From NCBI GenBank assembly GCA_012837865.1, contig DUQJ01000048.1:1-44428 (forward strand): a DNA stretch of 44,428 nt. The letters are read 5' to 3'. Every line of letters starts with the position of its first letter. Position 1 is the stretch's first letter. This DNA comes from Clostridiales bacterium (GTDB lineage Bacteria; Bacillota; Clostridia; Lachnospirales; Lachnospiraceae). The notes below the pieces were generated by a model. It was not told the origin of the DNA, ran no database searches, and saw only the letters and a list, made by a program, of their open reading frames with translations. Below are positions 15,482-24,035 of the stretch, one piece after another. Position numbers and translations under genes: made by a program.

Positions 15482-15964
15482 ATGGATCCATTTACTTTGG
15501 TATTTTGGCTAGTAACAGTTATTTGGTTTATTGTTTCTATTATTAAAGATAAGAAGAAAACATTAAGTTCTATTAAAATGTCAAGTGGCATGATGAAACA
15601 TATGGCGGGAGAAATTATAGGTATTTTGTTTTTGATAGGAATTATTTTAACCTTCCTTCCCCCTGAGACAATTAAAGAATATGCTGGCCAATCAAGTTCT
15701 TTAATAACAACACTTATATTTGCTTTGGTAGGGTGTATTACATTAATACCAGCTTTTGTAGCATTTCCACTTGCTGGTTCTTTAGTAAATGCTGGCGCAA
15801 GCATAGTGCCTGTTGTAGCTTTTCTAACAACTCTTACTATGGTAGGCATAGTTACATTCCCTCTTGAAAAAAAAGAGTTTGGTACAAAGTTTACTTTAAT
15901 TAGAAACTCTTTAAGCTTTGTATTTGCAATTGTAATTGCTTTAATTATGGGGGTGGCATTATGA
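15482..15964 (+). CDS. Split permease subunit, ArsP/YraQ-like second half
   Basis: A 160-residue membrane protein with about four or five hydrophobic segments. It resembles one half of the ArsP/YraQ (DUF318) permease fold, with the block IPAFVAFPLAGSLVNAGAS. This is matched by GPIYAAFPISKTLFSKGAS in the next gene, so the two proteins are related halves. It has a strong ribosome site (ACGGAGG) and its stop codon overlaps the next start in ATGA, so the two are translationally coupled and probably form a heterodimer. The substrate is unknown; ArsP proteins export organoarsenicals, but no such link is visible here. Expression is probably driven by the divergent Crp/Fnr regulator. Confidence 0.78.
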   Translation: MDPFTLVFWLVTVIWFIVSIIKDKKKTLSSIKMSSGMMKHMAGEIIGILFLIGIILTFLPPETIKEYAGQSSSLITTLIFALVGCITLIPAFVAFPLAGSLVNAGASIVPVVAFLTTLTMVGIVTFPLEKKEFGTKFTLIRNSLSFVFAIVIALIMGVAL

Positions 15965-16689
15965 GTAAAACATTAAAATTTATTAAAAATAACAAGCTTT
16001 TAGTTTTAGTTGTTTTTGCCTATTTGTTTTTAGGTGTATTTATGCCTGATAAGGCTTTAGGCTCTTTAAAGAACAGTTTGTACTATGTTAAGGAAATGAT
16101 AATGATTATGCCTGTTATACTGCTTCTTACCGCACTTATTAATGCCTGGGTTCCTACTAAGACTATTGAAAAAAACTTAGGTAAAGATTCCGGTTTAAAA
16201 GGCAATATCTTTTCTTTTTTACTTGGTAGTTTTTCAGCAGGTCCAATATATGCTGCATTTCCAATAAGTAAAACACTGTTTTCAAAAGGTGCAAGTGTTT
16301 CAAATATTGTAATACTTCTTAGTACATGGGCAGTTGTAAAAGTACCAATGCTTTTAAATGAAGCAAAATTCCTAGGACCAAAGTTTATGGCTTTTAGATG
16401 GGTTTTAACTTCAGTTTCAATTTTCCTTATGGCTTATATTACTTCTAAATTTGTTAAAAAAGAAGATATACCATCCAATGATATTTCAGTAGATTCAGAA
16501 AAAAACCTTCTACATATTTCAGATGATTATTGTATTGCTTGTAATCTATGTGTTAAAATCGCACCAAGCCATTTTGAAATGAATAATAAAAAGGCTAAAG
16601 TTATTAATCAGATAATAGATAAAGATAATGAAGACGTTGTAAATCAAGCAATTGAGAAATGTCCATCAAAGGCTATTAGTTTCAAATAG
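15961..16689 (+). CDS. Split permease subunit fused to a C-terminal ferredoxin domain
   Basis: A 242-residue fusion. Residues about 10-170 hold four or five membrane segments with the ArsP/YraQ-like block GPIYAAFPISKTLFSKGAS. Residues about 180-242 form a cytoplasmic ferredoxin domain with CIACNLC and a distant CPSKAI, the ligand set for one [4Fe-4S] cluster in small single-cluster ferredoxins. This joins transport to electron transfer or redox sensing. The start overlaps the stop of the preceding half-permease (ATGA). A bidirectional terminator follows. What the ferredoxin does is unknown: it could reduce a transported compound, dock a reductase, or sense redox state. Confidence 0.8.
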   Translation: MSKTLKFIKNNKLLVLVVFAYLFLGVFMPDKALGSLKNSLYYVKEMIMIMPVILLLTALINAWVPTKTIEKNLGKDSGLKGNIFSFLLGSFSAGPIYAAFPISKTLFSKGASVSNIVILLSTWAVVKVPMLLNEAKFLGPKFMAFRWVLTSVSIFLMAYITSKFVKKEDIPSNDISVDSEKNLLHISDDYCIACNLCVKIAPSHFEMNNKKAKVINQIIDKDNEDVVNQAIEKCPSKAISFK

Positions 16690-16693
16690 AATT

Positions 16694-16740
16694 AAAAAAG
16701 ACGAAGTTTATCGATTGATATCGACACTTCGTCTTTATTG
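16694..16740. terminator. Bidirectional terminator between permease and ferredoxin genes
   Basis: AAAGACGAAGT (16698-16708) pairs with ACTTCGTCTTT (16726-16736). It has an A-run upstream and a T-rich run downstream, and serves convergent genes. Confidence 0.88.
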
Positions 16741-16749
16741 TTTTCTTGC

Positions 16750-17244
16750 TTATATTCCTGTTTTAGTAAGTTTACTTAACAATCCTTTAACTGCTTCAAG
16801 AGGGAAATCTTCTTGTGGATTATCTAACATTGATTCTAACAATCTTCTCGTCTCATCGCTTTGTGGAAGCATATAACCCGACTCTCTAAACAAATCTTCT
16901 ATCATTATCCTATTAGATTTAGATATAGCAGTTGCAAATTGTCGTCTAATTGGATCATCAGTTGTTTTTGCTATACTTTCTGCAATTCTTTCTTGCTCAA
17001 CTTTACTTTTAATTAATTTATTTAATGAATTAATTACATTGTCTTCTTTAGCTTGTTGATGAGGATATATAAGTGGGACAATAGAAATTGCACCTGATGG
17101 ACAAGCATCAACACATTTCCTACAACCTTCAATACATTTATCTACATCTATTATACTATTTTCAGTATTAGTTGCACCTGTTGGACATACATAAAGGCAA
17201 AGACAATCTTTTGTACATAATGCAATATTTCTTACAGCTGGCAT
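16750..17244 (-). CDS. 4Fe-4S ferredoxin-domain protein with helical C-terminus
   Basis: A 164-residue protein starting with two ferredoxin cysteine sets: CTKDCLCLYVCP (10-21), which has an unusual CxxxCxCxxxCP spacing, and CIEGCRKCVDACP. About 100 charged, helical residues follow (for example EQERIAESIAKTTDDPIRRQFATAISKS). It is encoded 3 bp after the rubredoxin-domain gene and may form an electron-transfer pair with it. I recognise the ferredoxin part only and know of no assigned function for the C-terminal part. It ends at the bidirectional terminator and may be co-transcribed with putP. Confidence 0.8.
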   Translation of the reverse strand: MPAVRNIALCTKDCLCLYVCPTGATNTENSIIDVDKCIEGCRKCVDACPSGAISIVPLIYPHQQAKEDNVINSLNKLIKSKVEQERIAESIAKTTDDPIRRQFATAISKSNRIMIEDLFRESGYMLPQSDETRRLLESMLDNPQEDFPLEAVKGLLSKLTKTGI

Positions 17245-17247
17245 ATT

Positions 17248-17760
17248 CTATCTCCTTCCTACTTCAGTGATTTTAAAACTAGGCACCTTACATACCGGAC
17301 AAATTGCAGGTGGTATGTCACCTATATATACAAAACCACATATATCACAAACATATATTTTAGTGTTTTCTAATAATTCATTCCCACTCTTAGCATATCT
17401 GCCTAATACTGATTTTAACATTCTGCTAACTTTTTCACCCCATACTAATGCACGCAAAGCACCACGATCTTCTTTTTCTGATGATACTATATTGGCTTTA
17501 GCAAAGTCTTGTGTTAAATCATTATGTAAAAGTTCAGAGACTGGTTCAAAGCTTTCTTCATCTGTTAATTCTATTTTGCTTTTATAATAATCCGATATTT
17601 GATTAAACAATTGCATTTCTTCTTTTAAATATTGCTTCTCACAACCTTTTGCAAGATTGGAACATAATGCACTTAATTCACCTGCCGTTAGTTCTCTTAA
17701 ATCATCAAAATGCTCTTTCATTTCACTATCTTCAATAGTTCCTTTTTCATGTTTTATCAT
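17248..17760 (-). CDS. Rubrerythrin-like protein with C-terminal rubredoxin domain
   Basis: A 170-residue protein. The C-terminus (about 135-165) is a rubredoxin-type iron site, CDICGFVYIGDIPPAICPVCKVPSFK, as in rubrerythrins. The helical N-terminal part has scattered acidic residues but not the regular ExxH pairs of a standard diiron rubrerythrin, so the peroxidase site is doubtful. The paired 4Fe-4S protein starts 3 bp downstream. The gene lies 30 bp after putP on the same strand. A role in oxidative stress or electron transfer is inferred from the rubredoxin domain only. Confidence 0.78.
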   Translation of the reverse strand: MIKHEKGTIEDSEMKEHFDDLRELTAGELSALCSNLAKGCEKQYLKEEMQLFNQISDYYKSKIELTDEESFEPVSELLHNDLTQDFAKANIVSSEKEDRGALRALVWGEKVSRMLKSVLGRYAKSGNELLENTKIYVCDICGFVYIGDIPPAICPVCKVPSFKITEVGRR

Positions 17761-17790
17761 GCGTTACCCTTCTTTCATTATATAAATATC

Positions 17791-19317
17791 TTACATATCT
17801 GTTTTTAAAAAGCCATCAAATTCTTTCTCTATTTCTTCACCTGGTTTATTTGTTATTAAACTAACAAGGATTATCATAATTACAGATACAGCAAAAGCTG
17901 GAAGTATTTCATACAAATCAAAATATTTTTTAATGAATGTTCTCCATACAATAACCATTGTTCCACCAGATAAAATACCTGCCAGTGTTCCTTGCCAATT
18001 CATTCTCTTCCAGTATAGTGACATTAAAATTGCTGGTCCAAAAGCTGCACCAAATCCTGCCCATGCATATGCAACCAAATCAAAAACTGAACTGTCTGGA
18101 TTGCTGGCAATAAATACAGCAATAACTGCAACTGTTACAACACTTATTCTACTTATTAATATTAATTTTTTATCATCTAGATTTTTAAATATATTTTTAC
18201 AAATATCTTCTGAGATAGCTGATGAAGTTACAAGTAATTGTGAATCTGCAGTACTCATTATAGCTGCTAATATTGCAGTTAATAGTATACCTGCTATAAT
18301 TGCAAGGCCTGGCCCTTTTAATATGTTTTGTACCATATATATAAATACCTTTTCTCCGTCCAAAAGTCCTAATGCATCTGAGCTAACTAGAGTAGACATA
18401 TAGGCTTTACCAACTACACCTAAAATTACAGCTGCAGCAAGTGAAAAAGTTACCCACACCATAGCTATCCTTCTAGCAGGTTTTATATCATCTGAATGCC
18501 TTATACCCATAAATCTTGAAAGAATATGTGGTTGACCAAAATATCCAAGTCCCCATGCAGCTGTAGATATTATACCTAGAGCTCCCATACTTCCAATTCC
18601 AGTCCAATCTTTTATACCTAGTCCTTTTGACAGATTTGCTAAAGAACCAGCAAGTGCAAATGTTTCATTAGGTCCACCAAGTTTAATTACAACAATGATT
18701 GGCATAGCAATAATTGCAAAAAACATTAAAATTCCTTGAAACAAATCCGTCCAACATACCGCGAGGAAACCTCCTAGGAATGTGTATGATACTATAACTA
18801 CAGCACCTATTATTAGTGCAGGTAAATATTCTAATCCAAATACAGCATTAAAAAGCTTTGCTCCGGCTGAAAATTGTGCTGCTGTGTATATTAAAAAGAA
18901 TATAACAATAAATAAAGCTGATATGATTTTAATTAAATGTGTTTTATCTCTAAAACGGTTTTCAAGATATGTAGGTATCGTTATAGCATCATTTGAATGC
19001 TCTGAATACTTTCTCAACCTTTTAGCTAAGAATAACCAGTTGAGATATGTTCCTATTCCCAATCCTAATGCTGTCCAGAAAGCTTCTGCTATTCCATTTT
19101 TATAAGTTAATAAAAATGCTGTTCCTGGTAATCCCATAAGTAGCCAACCACTCATATCTGACGATTGTGCACTCATAGATGCTACCCAAGGGTTTAAATT
19201 TCTTCCCCCTAGAAAATAATCACTTTGGTTTTTACTTTTCTTAAAAAAATAAGCCCCTATGCCAAGCATAATTAATAAGTAAATCGTTAGTACAATAGCA
19301 TGAATAATCGTATCCAT
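17791..19317 (-). CDS. putP: Sodium/proline symporter
   Basis: Sodium:solute symporter of the PutP type, 508 residues with about 13 hydrophobic segments. Family sequence is clear: GGRNLNPWVASMSAQSSDMSGWLLMGLPG near the N-terminus (Na+ and proline site region), GGFLAVCWTDLFQG, and AAIMSTADSQLLVTSSAISEDI, a hallmark of the Na+ site in SSS transporters. It imports proline using the sodium gradient. It stands behind a full-consensus promoter and may be the first gene of a putP, rubredoxin-protein, ferredoxin unit, since the gap to the next gene is 30 bp without a terminator. No put catabolic genes are nearby, so use as an osmolyte or Stickland substrate is open. Confidence 0.94.
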   Translation of the reverse strand: MDTIIHAIVLTIYLLIMLGIGAYFFKKSKNQSDYFLGGRNLNPWVASMSAQSSDMSGWLLMGLPGTAFLLTYKNGIAEAFWTALGLGIGTYLNWLFLAKRLRKYSEHSNDAITIPTYLENRFRDKTHLIKIISALFIVIFFLIYTAAQFSAGAKLFNAVFGLEYLPALIIGAVVIVSYTFLGGFLAVCWTDLFQGILMFFAIIAMPIIVVIKLGGPNETFALAGSLANLSKGLGIKDWTGIGSMGALGIISTAAWGLGYFGQPHILSRFMGIRHSDDIKPARRIAMVWVTFSLAAAVILGVVGKAYMSTLVSSDALGLLDGEKVFIYMVQNILKGPGLAIIAGILLTAILAAIMSTADSQLLVTSSAISEDICKNIFKNLDDKKLILISRISVVTVAVIAVFIASNPDSSVFDLVAYAWAGFGAAFGPAILMSLYWKRMNWQGTLAGILSGGTMVIVWRTFIKKYFDLYEILPAFAVSVIMIILVSLITNKPGEEIEKEFDGFLKTDM

Positions 19318-19350
19318 ATTAGTTATCCCTTCCTATATAAGTTTTCATTA

Positions 19351-19379
19351 ATTATAACCTCTGGCCAATACATTGTCAA
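19351..19379 (-). promoter_or_regulatory. Sigma-A promoter of putP
   Basis: TTGACA (19379 to 19374), 17-bp spacer, TATAAT (19356 to 19351): full consensus match on the minus strand. Confidence 0.88.
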
Positions 19380-19396
19380 AAAATATAGCTAGCATT

Positions 19397-21679
19397 TTAT
19401 ACGCTCATTATGAATTCAACAAATTCATCTATAAGCTCTGGATCATATCGTTTTCCTATATTATCATACATTTGTTTAACTGCCTCTTCTTTTGTAAGAG
19501 CTTTTCTGTATGTTCTATTAGATGTCATCGCACAATAATCTGTAACTAGCGCCAAAATTCTTGACTCATAAGGTATTTTATTAGCTTTTATTCCTCTTGG
19601 ATATCCTGAGCCATCAAAATTCTCATGATGATTTAGAATTATATTCGCTATTTCTTCATATTTATTAATGTTTTTCAATATATGATAGCCTATCGATGGA
19701 TGTGTCCTTATTTCATTCACTTCATCATTATTCAAGACCTTATCTTCAACAAAATAATCATAGCTAAGATTCTTATTACCAATGTCATATAATAAGGCTG
19801 ATTTTTTCAATTTAATTGTTACATCTTGGCTAAGTCCAAGTTTCTTAGAAAAATCTTTTATTAAATGAATTGCCCTTTGTGTTTCTACTTTCTTTTCAGG
19901 AAATAATTCGTAGTTATATCTTATTATGGATTTTAAAATTCTATTTTTGATTTTATCATTATCAAAAAGTTTATTTTCATACATTCTTTCATCTGCTAGA
20001 TTAAATGTCGTACTAAATGATTTTTTCTTTTCTGTATGAACGGCAACACCAAATGCTGCTGATACAGGAATATTCTTAACTTTTTTATTCAATAAAACAT
20101 TTTTAATTGTTTCTACTTTCTCTGTTACTATATCTATATCAACATTAGTTATTAAAACAGCAAATTCATCTCCGCCTATTCTTGCTACTAAACCAATATC
20201 AGAGAAATGTTTACTTAAGACTGAAGAAAATTCTTTTATCAATTTATCACCCATAAGATGTCCAAAAGCATCATTTGTAAGTTTTAATGCATTGATGTCA
20301 GCTATAATTAATGTTAATGGAAATCTCTTTTCTTTTAATATATTATATGTGGCTTTCTCAAAAAACCTTCGATTATATAAGCCAGTTAATTGATCATTAT
20401 AATTTAAGTATTCGATTTCCTTTTGTTTTTTTAATCTATCACTTATATTTCTAAAAACATATACAAAACCTTCTAAATCATCTAAGTTGTAGATAGGAAA
20501 TATGCTTTCTTCTATGTAGATCCTTTTATCAAAAGCTTCTAAATAACATTCCCGTCTTATCTCTGATTTACCAACAATGTAATCATTAAGATTATTTATT
20601 TCTTTTAACTCTATATTATTACGATCAAAAAACTTAAATTCTTCAATTAGTTTCTTGTGTATTATATCCTCATCTTTAATTTCTAATTCTACCAGTGTAG
20701 AATCATTAATCACTCTAACAATTCCATCTTTATCTATAACAATAATTCCATCGCCAATCGAAGAAAGTATTATTCTTAAAAATTCTTTTTCTTTACTAAG
20801 TATTTGATTTATTTCTTCTTTATCTGACATTATATTTAAAATAGATTTATGCATTTTCTTTAGTGAATTTAATAATTTACCCACTTCATCTTCTCTATTT
20901 AAATATTCTCTTGGCATCTTTATTTTATATTCTTCATTTGAAATTGACTCTGCATAAGATGATGCGTATAACAATGGATCAACTATATTTTTGGTCATAA
21001 AAGAATTTATTGATAGTATTATTAGATAAAACACAAGTAAAAATATTATATGTAAATCTATACGTTCATTAATTAATTCTGATTGCTCATTTGCTTTAAC
21101 TTTTATAATGTTATCAATATTGTCTGTATATATACCCGTTCCTATAACCCAATCAAATTCTTGGTAATATGAACTATATGCTCTTTTGGGTTGTGAAATG
21201 TTAGCACCTTCTCTTGGGAAGTAATAATCAAAAAAACCTCCACCCTGAACTGCCTTATTAATCGCTTCTTGAACTACATATTTCCCGCTTGTGTCCTGAT
21301 AATCAAATCTATTGCTTCCTTCAACATCACTTCCATATAAAACAACATTATCTCCATTGGATGTATCTATCCAAAAGTATCCATCATCACCATATCTTAT
21401 TTGTCTTATTACTTCAGCAATTAATACTTTTGCTTCTTCAGTAGAAAAGTTTTCTTCTTTATATTTTTTATGAAGTGAATCAATCATTGAAAGGGCAGTA
21501 TGGATTTCTGCTTTAATAAAATCATCATAGTTATCACGTATATTTTCTTCTAGTATTATCAAGGCATTTTGATTTGCTTTATGTTCACTTAAAAGGCTTA
21601 AGAAAACTGTAAACGCAACAATAATAAAGCTAATTCCAATAATTATAAATGTTTTGCTCTTTATTTTTAATTGCTTCAT
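19397..21679 (-). CDS. Cache-PAS-GGDEF-HD-GYP signalling protein (degenerate HD site)
   Basis: A 760-residue membrane sensor. TM1 (about 11-30) and TM2 (about 210-228) flank an extracellular single-Cache domain (DGYFWIDTSNGDNVVLYG; FDWVIGTGIYTDNI). A HAMP-like linker, a PAS domain (about 300-415), a GGDEF domain (active-site GGDEF at 502-506) and an HD-GYP domain (about 595-758) follow. The diguanylate cyclase motif is intact, while an RxxD inhibitory site is not evident. In the HD-GYP part the GYP (692-694) and HHENFDGS are present, but the HD dyad reads YDIGN (Y631-D632) and the first metal histidine appears to be E599. Phosphodiesterase activity is therefore doubtful. The net output is probably c-di-GMP synthesis controlled by an external ligand. 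Its leader resembles that of the next gene. Confidence 0.88.
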   Translation of the reverse strand: MKQLKIKSKTFIIIGISFIIVAFTVFLSLLSEHKANQNALIILEENIRDNYDDFIKAEIHTALSMIDSLHKKYKEENFSTEEAKVLIAEVIRQIRYGDDGYFWIDTSNGDNVVLYGSDVEGSNRFDYQDTSGKYVVQEAINKAVQGGGFFDYYFPREGANISQPKRAYSSYYQEFDWVIGTGIYTDNIDNIIKVKANEQSELINERIDLHIIFLLVFYLIILSINSFMTKNIVDPLLYASSYAESISNEEYKIKMPREYLNREDEVGKLLNSLKKMHKSILNIMSDKEEINQILSKEKEFLRIILSSIGDGIIVIDKDGIVRVINDSTLVELEIKDEDIIHKKLIEEFKFFDRNNIELKEINNLNDYIVGKSEIRRECYLEAFDKRIYIEESIFPIYNLDDLEGFVYVFRNISDRLKKQKEIEYLNYNDQLTGLYNRRFFEKATYNILKEKRFPLTLIIADINALKLTNDAFGHLMGDKLIKEFSSVLSKHFSDIGLVARIGGDEFAVLITNVDIDIVTEKVETIKNVLLNKKVKNIPVSAAFGVAVHTEKKKSFSTTFNLADERMYENKLFDNDKIKNRILKSIIRYNYELFPEKKVETQRAIHLIKDFSKKLGLSQDVTIKLKKSALLYDIGNKNLSYDYFVEDKVLNNDEVNEIRTHPSIGYHILKNINKYEEIANIILNHHENFDGSGYPRGIKANKIPYESRILALVTDYCAMTSNRTYRKALTKEEAVKQMYDNIGKRYDPELIDEFVEFIMSV

Positions 21680-21680
21680 C

Positions 21681-21720
21681 TATGTTCACCCCATTTTATA
21701 AAAAAAGTTAATGCTTAATC
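21681..21720. repeat. Leader repeat, copy A (upstream of Cache-GGDEF gene)
   Basis: A 40-bp segment starting TATGTTCAC and ending GTTAATGCTTAATC, about 36/40 identical to 22457-22495. It contains the ribosome site (GGGGTG on the minus strand) directly before the start codon. Confidence 0.75.
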
Positions 21721-21833
21721 ATTATTATAATGTAAACACCAACTTTAACCAGTTTTATATTATATATCTTCTATTATATTACAAAAGCACAAAGAAGCAA
21801 AGATAATTCTTAGTTAAAAATTTCACACCCTCT

Positions 21834-22448
21834 TTAATCTAAAATAGTTGCTTCCTCAACATAAAATATTTCACAAGCCCCATTCCCAGTATCACTTCTA
21901 CTTCTGCTTGTTTGCCACAATTCAACATTATTACTTTCTTTAAAATCCACATCAACTAAATAACCTTTTAATTTAATTAAATCACCTTTTTTAATCTTTT
22001 TAATTTTATTTAAAACATTTTCATTTTTATGTATTATATGTACATTTGCGGAATTATTAGAAATATACCCTATATCAACAGGTGAAGCTGCTGTATGCTG
22101 AAAGTAATACCACCTACCCCTTTGCGAGTAAGATATAAAATCATCTATTCCTTTTTTATTTAAATCACCCCATGCAATTGCTAAGTCATAGTATGAGATT
22201 TGTGATGGAAAGTCTGAGTATTTCCTTTTAGATTTAACGACTCCTTTTAATTCATAATTAGCTCTTAAGAAAAGTTTAACATCCCCTTTTCTCCCAAAAT
22301 GCTTAATTTCTTTCTTTTCTTCAATATCAATTTGAATTGGCGGTTCAATAGTGGCTTGATATAAAACCTTGTGTGAAAGTACTGATTTTGAAAATAATAA
22401 TAGCATTATTATTATTATTATAGTAAATACTTTTGATAATCTACTCAT
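21834..22448 (-). CDS. Secreted or membrane-anchored protein of unknown family
   Basis: A 204-residue protein. An N-terminal hydrophobic helix (about 8-25, IIIIMLLLFSKSVLS) suggests export or anchoring. The body has DLAIAWGDLNKKGIDDFI, then IKKGDLIKLKGYLVDVD, which looks like a beta-barrel (OB-like) strand pair, and a C-terminal block WQTSRSRSDTGNGACEIFYVEE that looks conserved in character. I do not recognise a named domain. The ribosome site GGAGTG is about 14 bases from the ATG, longer than usual. The leader duplicates that of the Cache-GGDEF gene just downstream. No other gene shares the unit, as the upstream purine-permease gene ends at a terminator. Confidence 0.7.
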   Translation of the reverse strand: MSRLSKVFTIIIIIMLLLFSKSVLSHKVLYQATIEPPIQIDIEEKKEIKHFGRKGDVKLFLRANYELKGVVKSKRKYSDFPSQISYYDLAIAWGDLNKKGIDDFISYSQRGRWYYFQHTAASPVDIGYISNNSANVHIIHKNENVLNKIKKIKKGDLIKLKGYLVDVDFKESNNVELWQTSRSRSDTGNGACEIFYVEEATILD

Positions 22449-22456
22449 AGCAAAAT

Positions 22457-22495
22457 TATGTTCACTCCTTTTTATAAAAAAGTTAATGTTTAATC
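22457..22495. repeat. Leader repeat, copy B (upstream of unknown secreted protein)
   Basis: Differs from copy A by about three substitutions and a one-base indel in the A-run. It sits before the start codon of the 21834-22448 gene. Confidence 0.75.
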
Positions 22496-22511
22496 TTAAA
22501 ATCTTAGGTTT

Positions 22512-22550
22512 AAAAAAACCCCTAAATCCATCTTACTCTAGATTTAGGGG
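22512..22550 (-). terminator. Intrinsic terminator of the purine permease gene
   Basis: A 10-bp perfect stem GATTTAGGGG/CCCCTAAATC with a 12-base loop, followed on the minus strand by TTTTTTT, about 47 bp after the permease stop codon. Confidence 0.9.
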
Positions 22551-22596
22551 GTCAGTAATTTTACTTATCTCATAATCCTTTTAATATATTATTATT

Positions 22597-23964
22597 TTAT
22601 ATTATTAATGTAGCAATACGAGCTGCAAATAAGGCAGCACAAACATACATTACAGGATGAATTTCACGGAATTTACCAGTGATAACTTTAATAATTACCC
22701 AAGCTAACATACCAAACATAATTCCATTAGCTATTGAATATGTAAATGGCATCATAATGATAGCAAGGAAGCCACCTATAACATCTGCCATATCACCTTC
22801 AAACTTCATTTTCAGTACTGATGACATCATTAGAAGTCCAACAAATATCAAAGCTGGTGCTGTAGCAAATCCTGGAATCGCTAGGAAAACAGGTGCGAAA
22901 AATAGTGCTAATATAAACATAACAGCTGTTGTTACAGCAGTTAGTCCTGTACGTCCACCTTCAGATACTCCAGCTGAACTTTCAACATAGCTTGTAACTG
23001 TAGATGTACCAAGACATGCGCCAAGCACTGTACCAGCTGCATCAGCTAATAAAGCATTTCCTACGCGTGGTAACTTACCATCTTTGTCTAACATATCTGC
23101 TTTACTTGCTACTCCAACAAGAGTACCAACTGTATCAAATAAGTCTACAAATAAGAATGCAAACACAATAACTACAAAATCCATAAAGTTCTTAGTTACA
23201 TAAGTAAAGTCAAACTTGAAAAATGTAGGTGCAAGTGATGGAGGAACAAGGTCTTTCAAACTACCAAATGAAGGAATAAGTGAGTAAACCTCTGCATCAA
23301 TATTAACTACATATAAACCTAGAAGTTGAGCTATTATTCCTAAAACCCAAGTAATTAATATTCCCCATAAAACAGATCCTTTAACTTTAAATTGATGCAT
23401 TACTGCAATTGATAAAAGACCAACAAATGCAAGTGCAAATTGTACACTACCAATATTACCCATAGTAATTAATGTAGCTGGATCAGCAACAACAATACCT
23501 GCTCCTTGCAAACCAATAATTGCAATAAACAAACCGATTCCAGTTGTAATACCAAGTTTTAGATTAGTAGGTATTGAGTTAACTAAAGTCTCACGGAATT
23601 TAAACAGTGACATAATAACAAATAAAATACCTTCTACTAAAACTGCTGTTAGTGCAATTTTCCATGGATCATTAATTCCTTGCTCTTGTAATGTTGAGCA
23701 TACTGAGAAAACAAAATATGCATTTAACCCCATTCCAGAAGCTAGTGCAACAGGATAATTCGCAAATAGACCCATTAAAAGAGTTGCAAATGCTGCTGCT
23801 AATGCTGTTGCAGTAAATACTGCACCTTTATCCATACCAGATATTGCTAGCATAGAGGGATTGACAGCCAATATGTAAGCCATCGCTAAAAAAGTAGTGA
23901 TACCTGCTAACACTTCGGTGCGAACATTGGTACCGTTTTCTTTTAGTTTAAAAAACTTTTCCAT
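22597..23964 (-). CDS. NCS2/AzgA-type purine permease (hypoxanthine/guanine)
   Basis: Membrane transporter of the AzgA/PbuG branch of nucleobase permeases, 455 residues with about 12-14 hydrophobic segments. Family sequence includes VRTEVLAGITTFLAMAYILAVNP at the N-terminus, ALASGMGLNAYF in TM3 and LFDTVGTLVGVA in the middle. It takes up purine bases (guanine, hypoxanthine, adenine) with protons, complementing the nucleoside importer in this window. It is a single-gene unit with its own promoter (TTGAAA-17-TATAAT) and terminator. Upstream I looked for a purine riboswitch and did not find one, so control is by other means, possibly the short hairpin in the leader. Confidence 0.92.
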   Translation of the reverse strand: MEKFFKLKENGTNVRTEVLAGITTFLAMAYILAVNPSMLAISGMDKGAVFTATALAAAFATLLMGLFANYPVALASGMGLNAYFVFSVCSTLQEQGINDPWKIALTAVLVEGILFVIMSLFKFRETLVNSIPTNLKLGITTGIGLFIAIIGLQGAGIVVADPATLITMGNIGSVQFALAFVGLLSIAVMHQFKVKGSVLWGILITWVLGIIAQLLGLYVVNIDAEVYSLIPSFGSLKDLVPPSLAPTFFKFDFTYVTKNFMDFVVIVFAFLFVDLFDTVGTLVGVASKADMLDKDGKLPRVGNALLADAAGTVLGACLGTSTVTSYVESSAGVSEGGRTGLTAVTTAVMFILALFFAPVFLAIPGFATAPALIFVGLLMMSSVLKMKFEGDMADVIGGFLAIIMMPFTYSIANGIMFGMLAWVIIKVITGKFREIHPVMYVCAALFAARIATLII

Positions 23965-24003
23965 AACTTTCCTCCCGTTTTTCTTTTTCTTTTGACTGAT
24001 TTT

Positions 24004-24022
24004 TCTCTTATATAATAAGAGA
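24004..24022 (-). promoter_or_regulatory. Short hairpin in the purine-permease leader
   Basis: Inverted repeat TCTCTTAT/ATAAGAGA (8-bp arms, 3-base loop) near the predicted 5' end of the transcript. There is no U-run after it on the minus strand, so it is not a terminator. It could be an operator or an mRNA-stabilising element. Confidence 0.4.
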
Positions 24023-24035
24023 TTTTACAAAGTTT

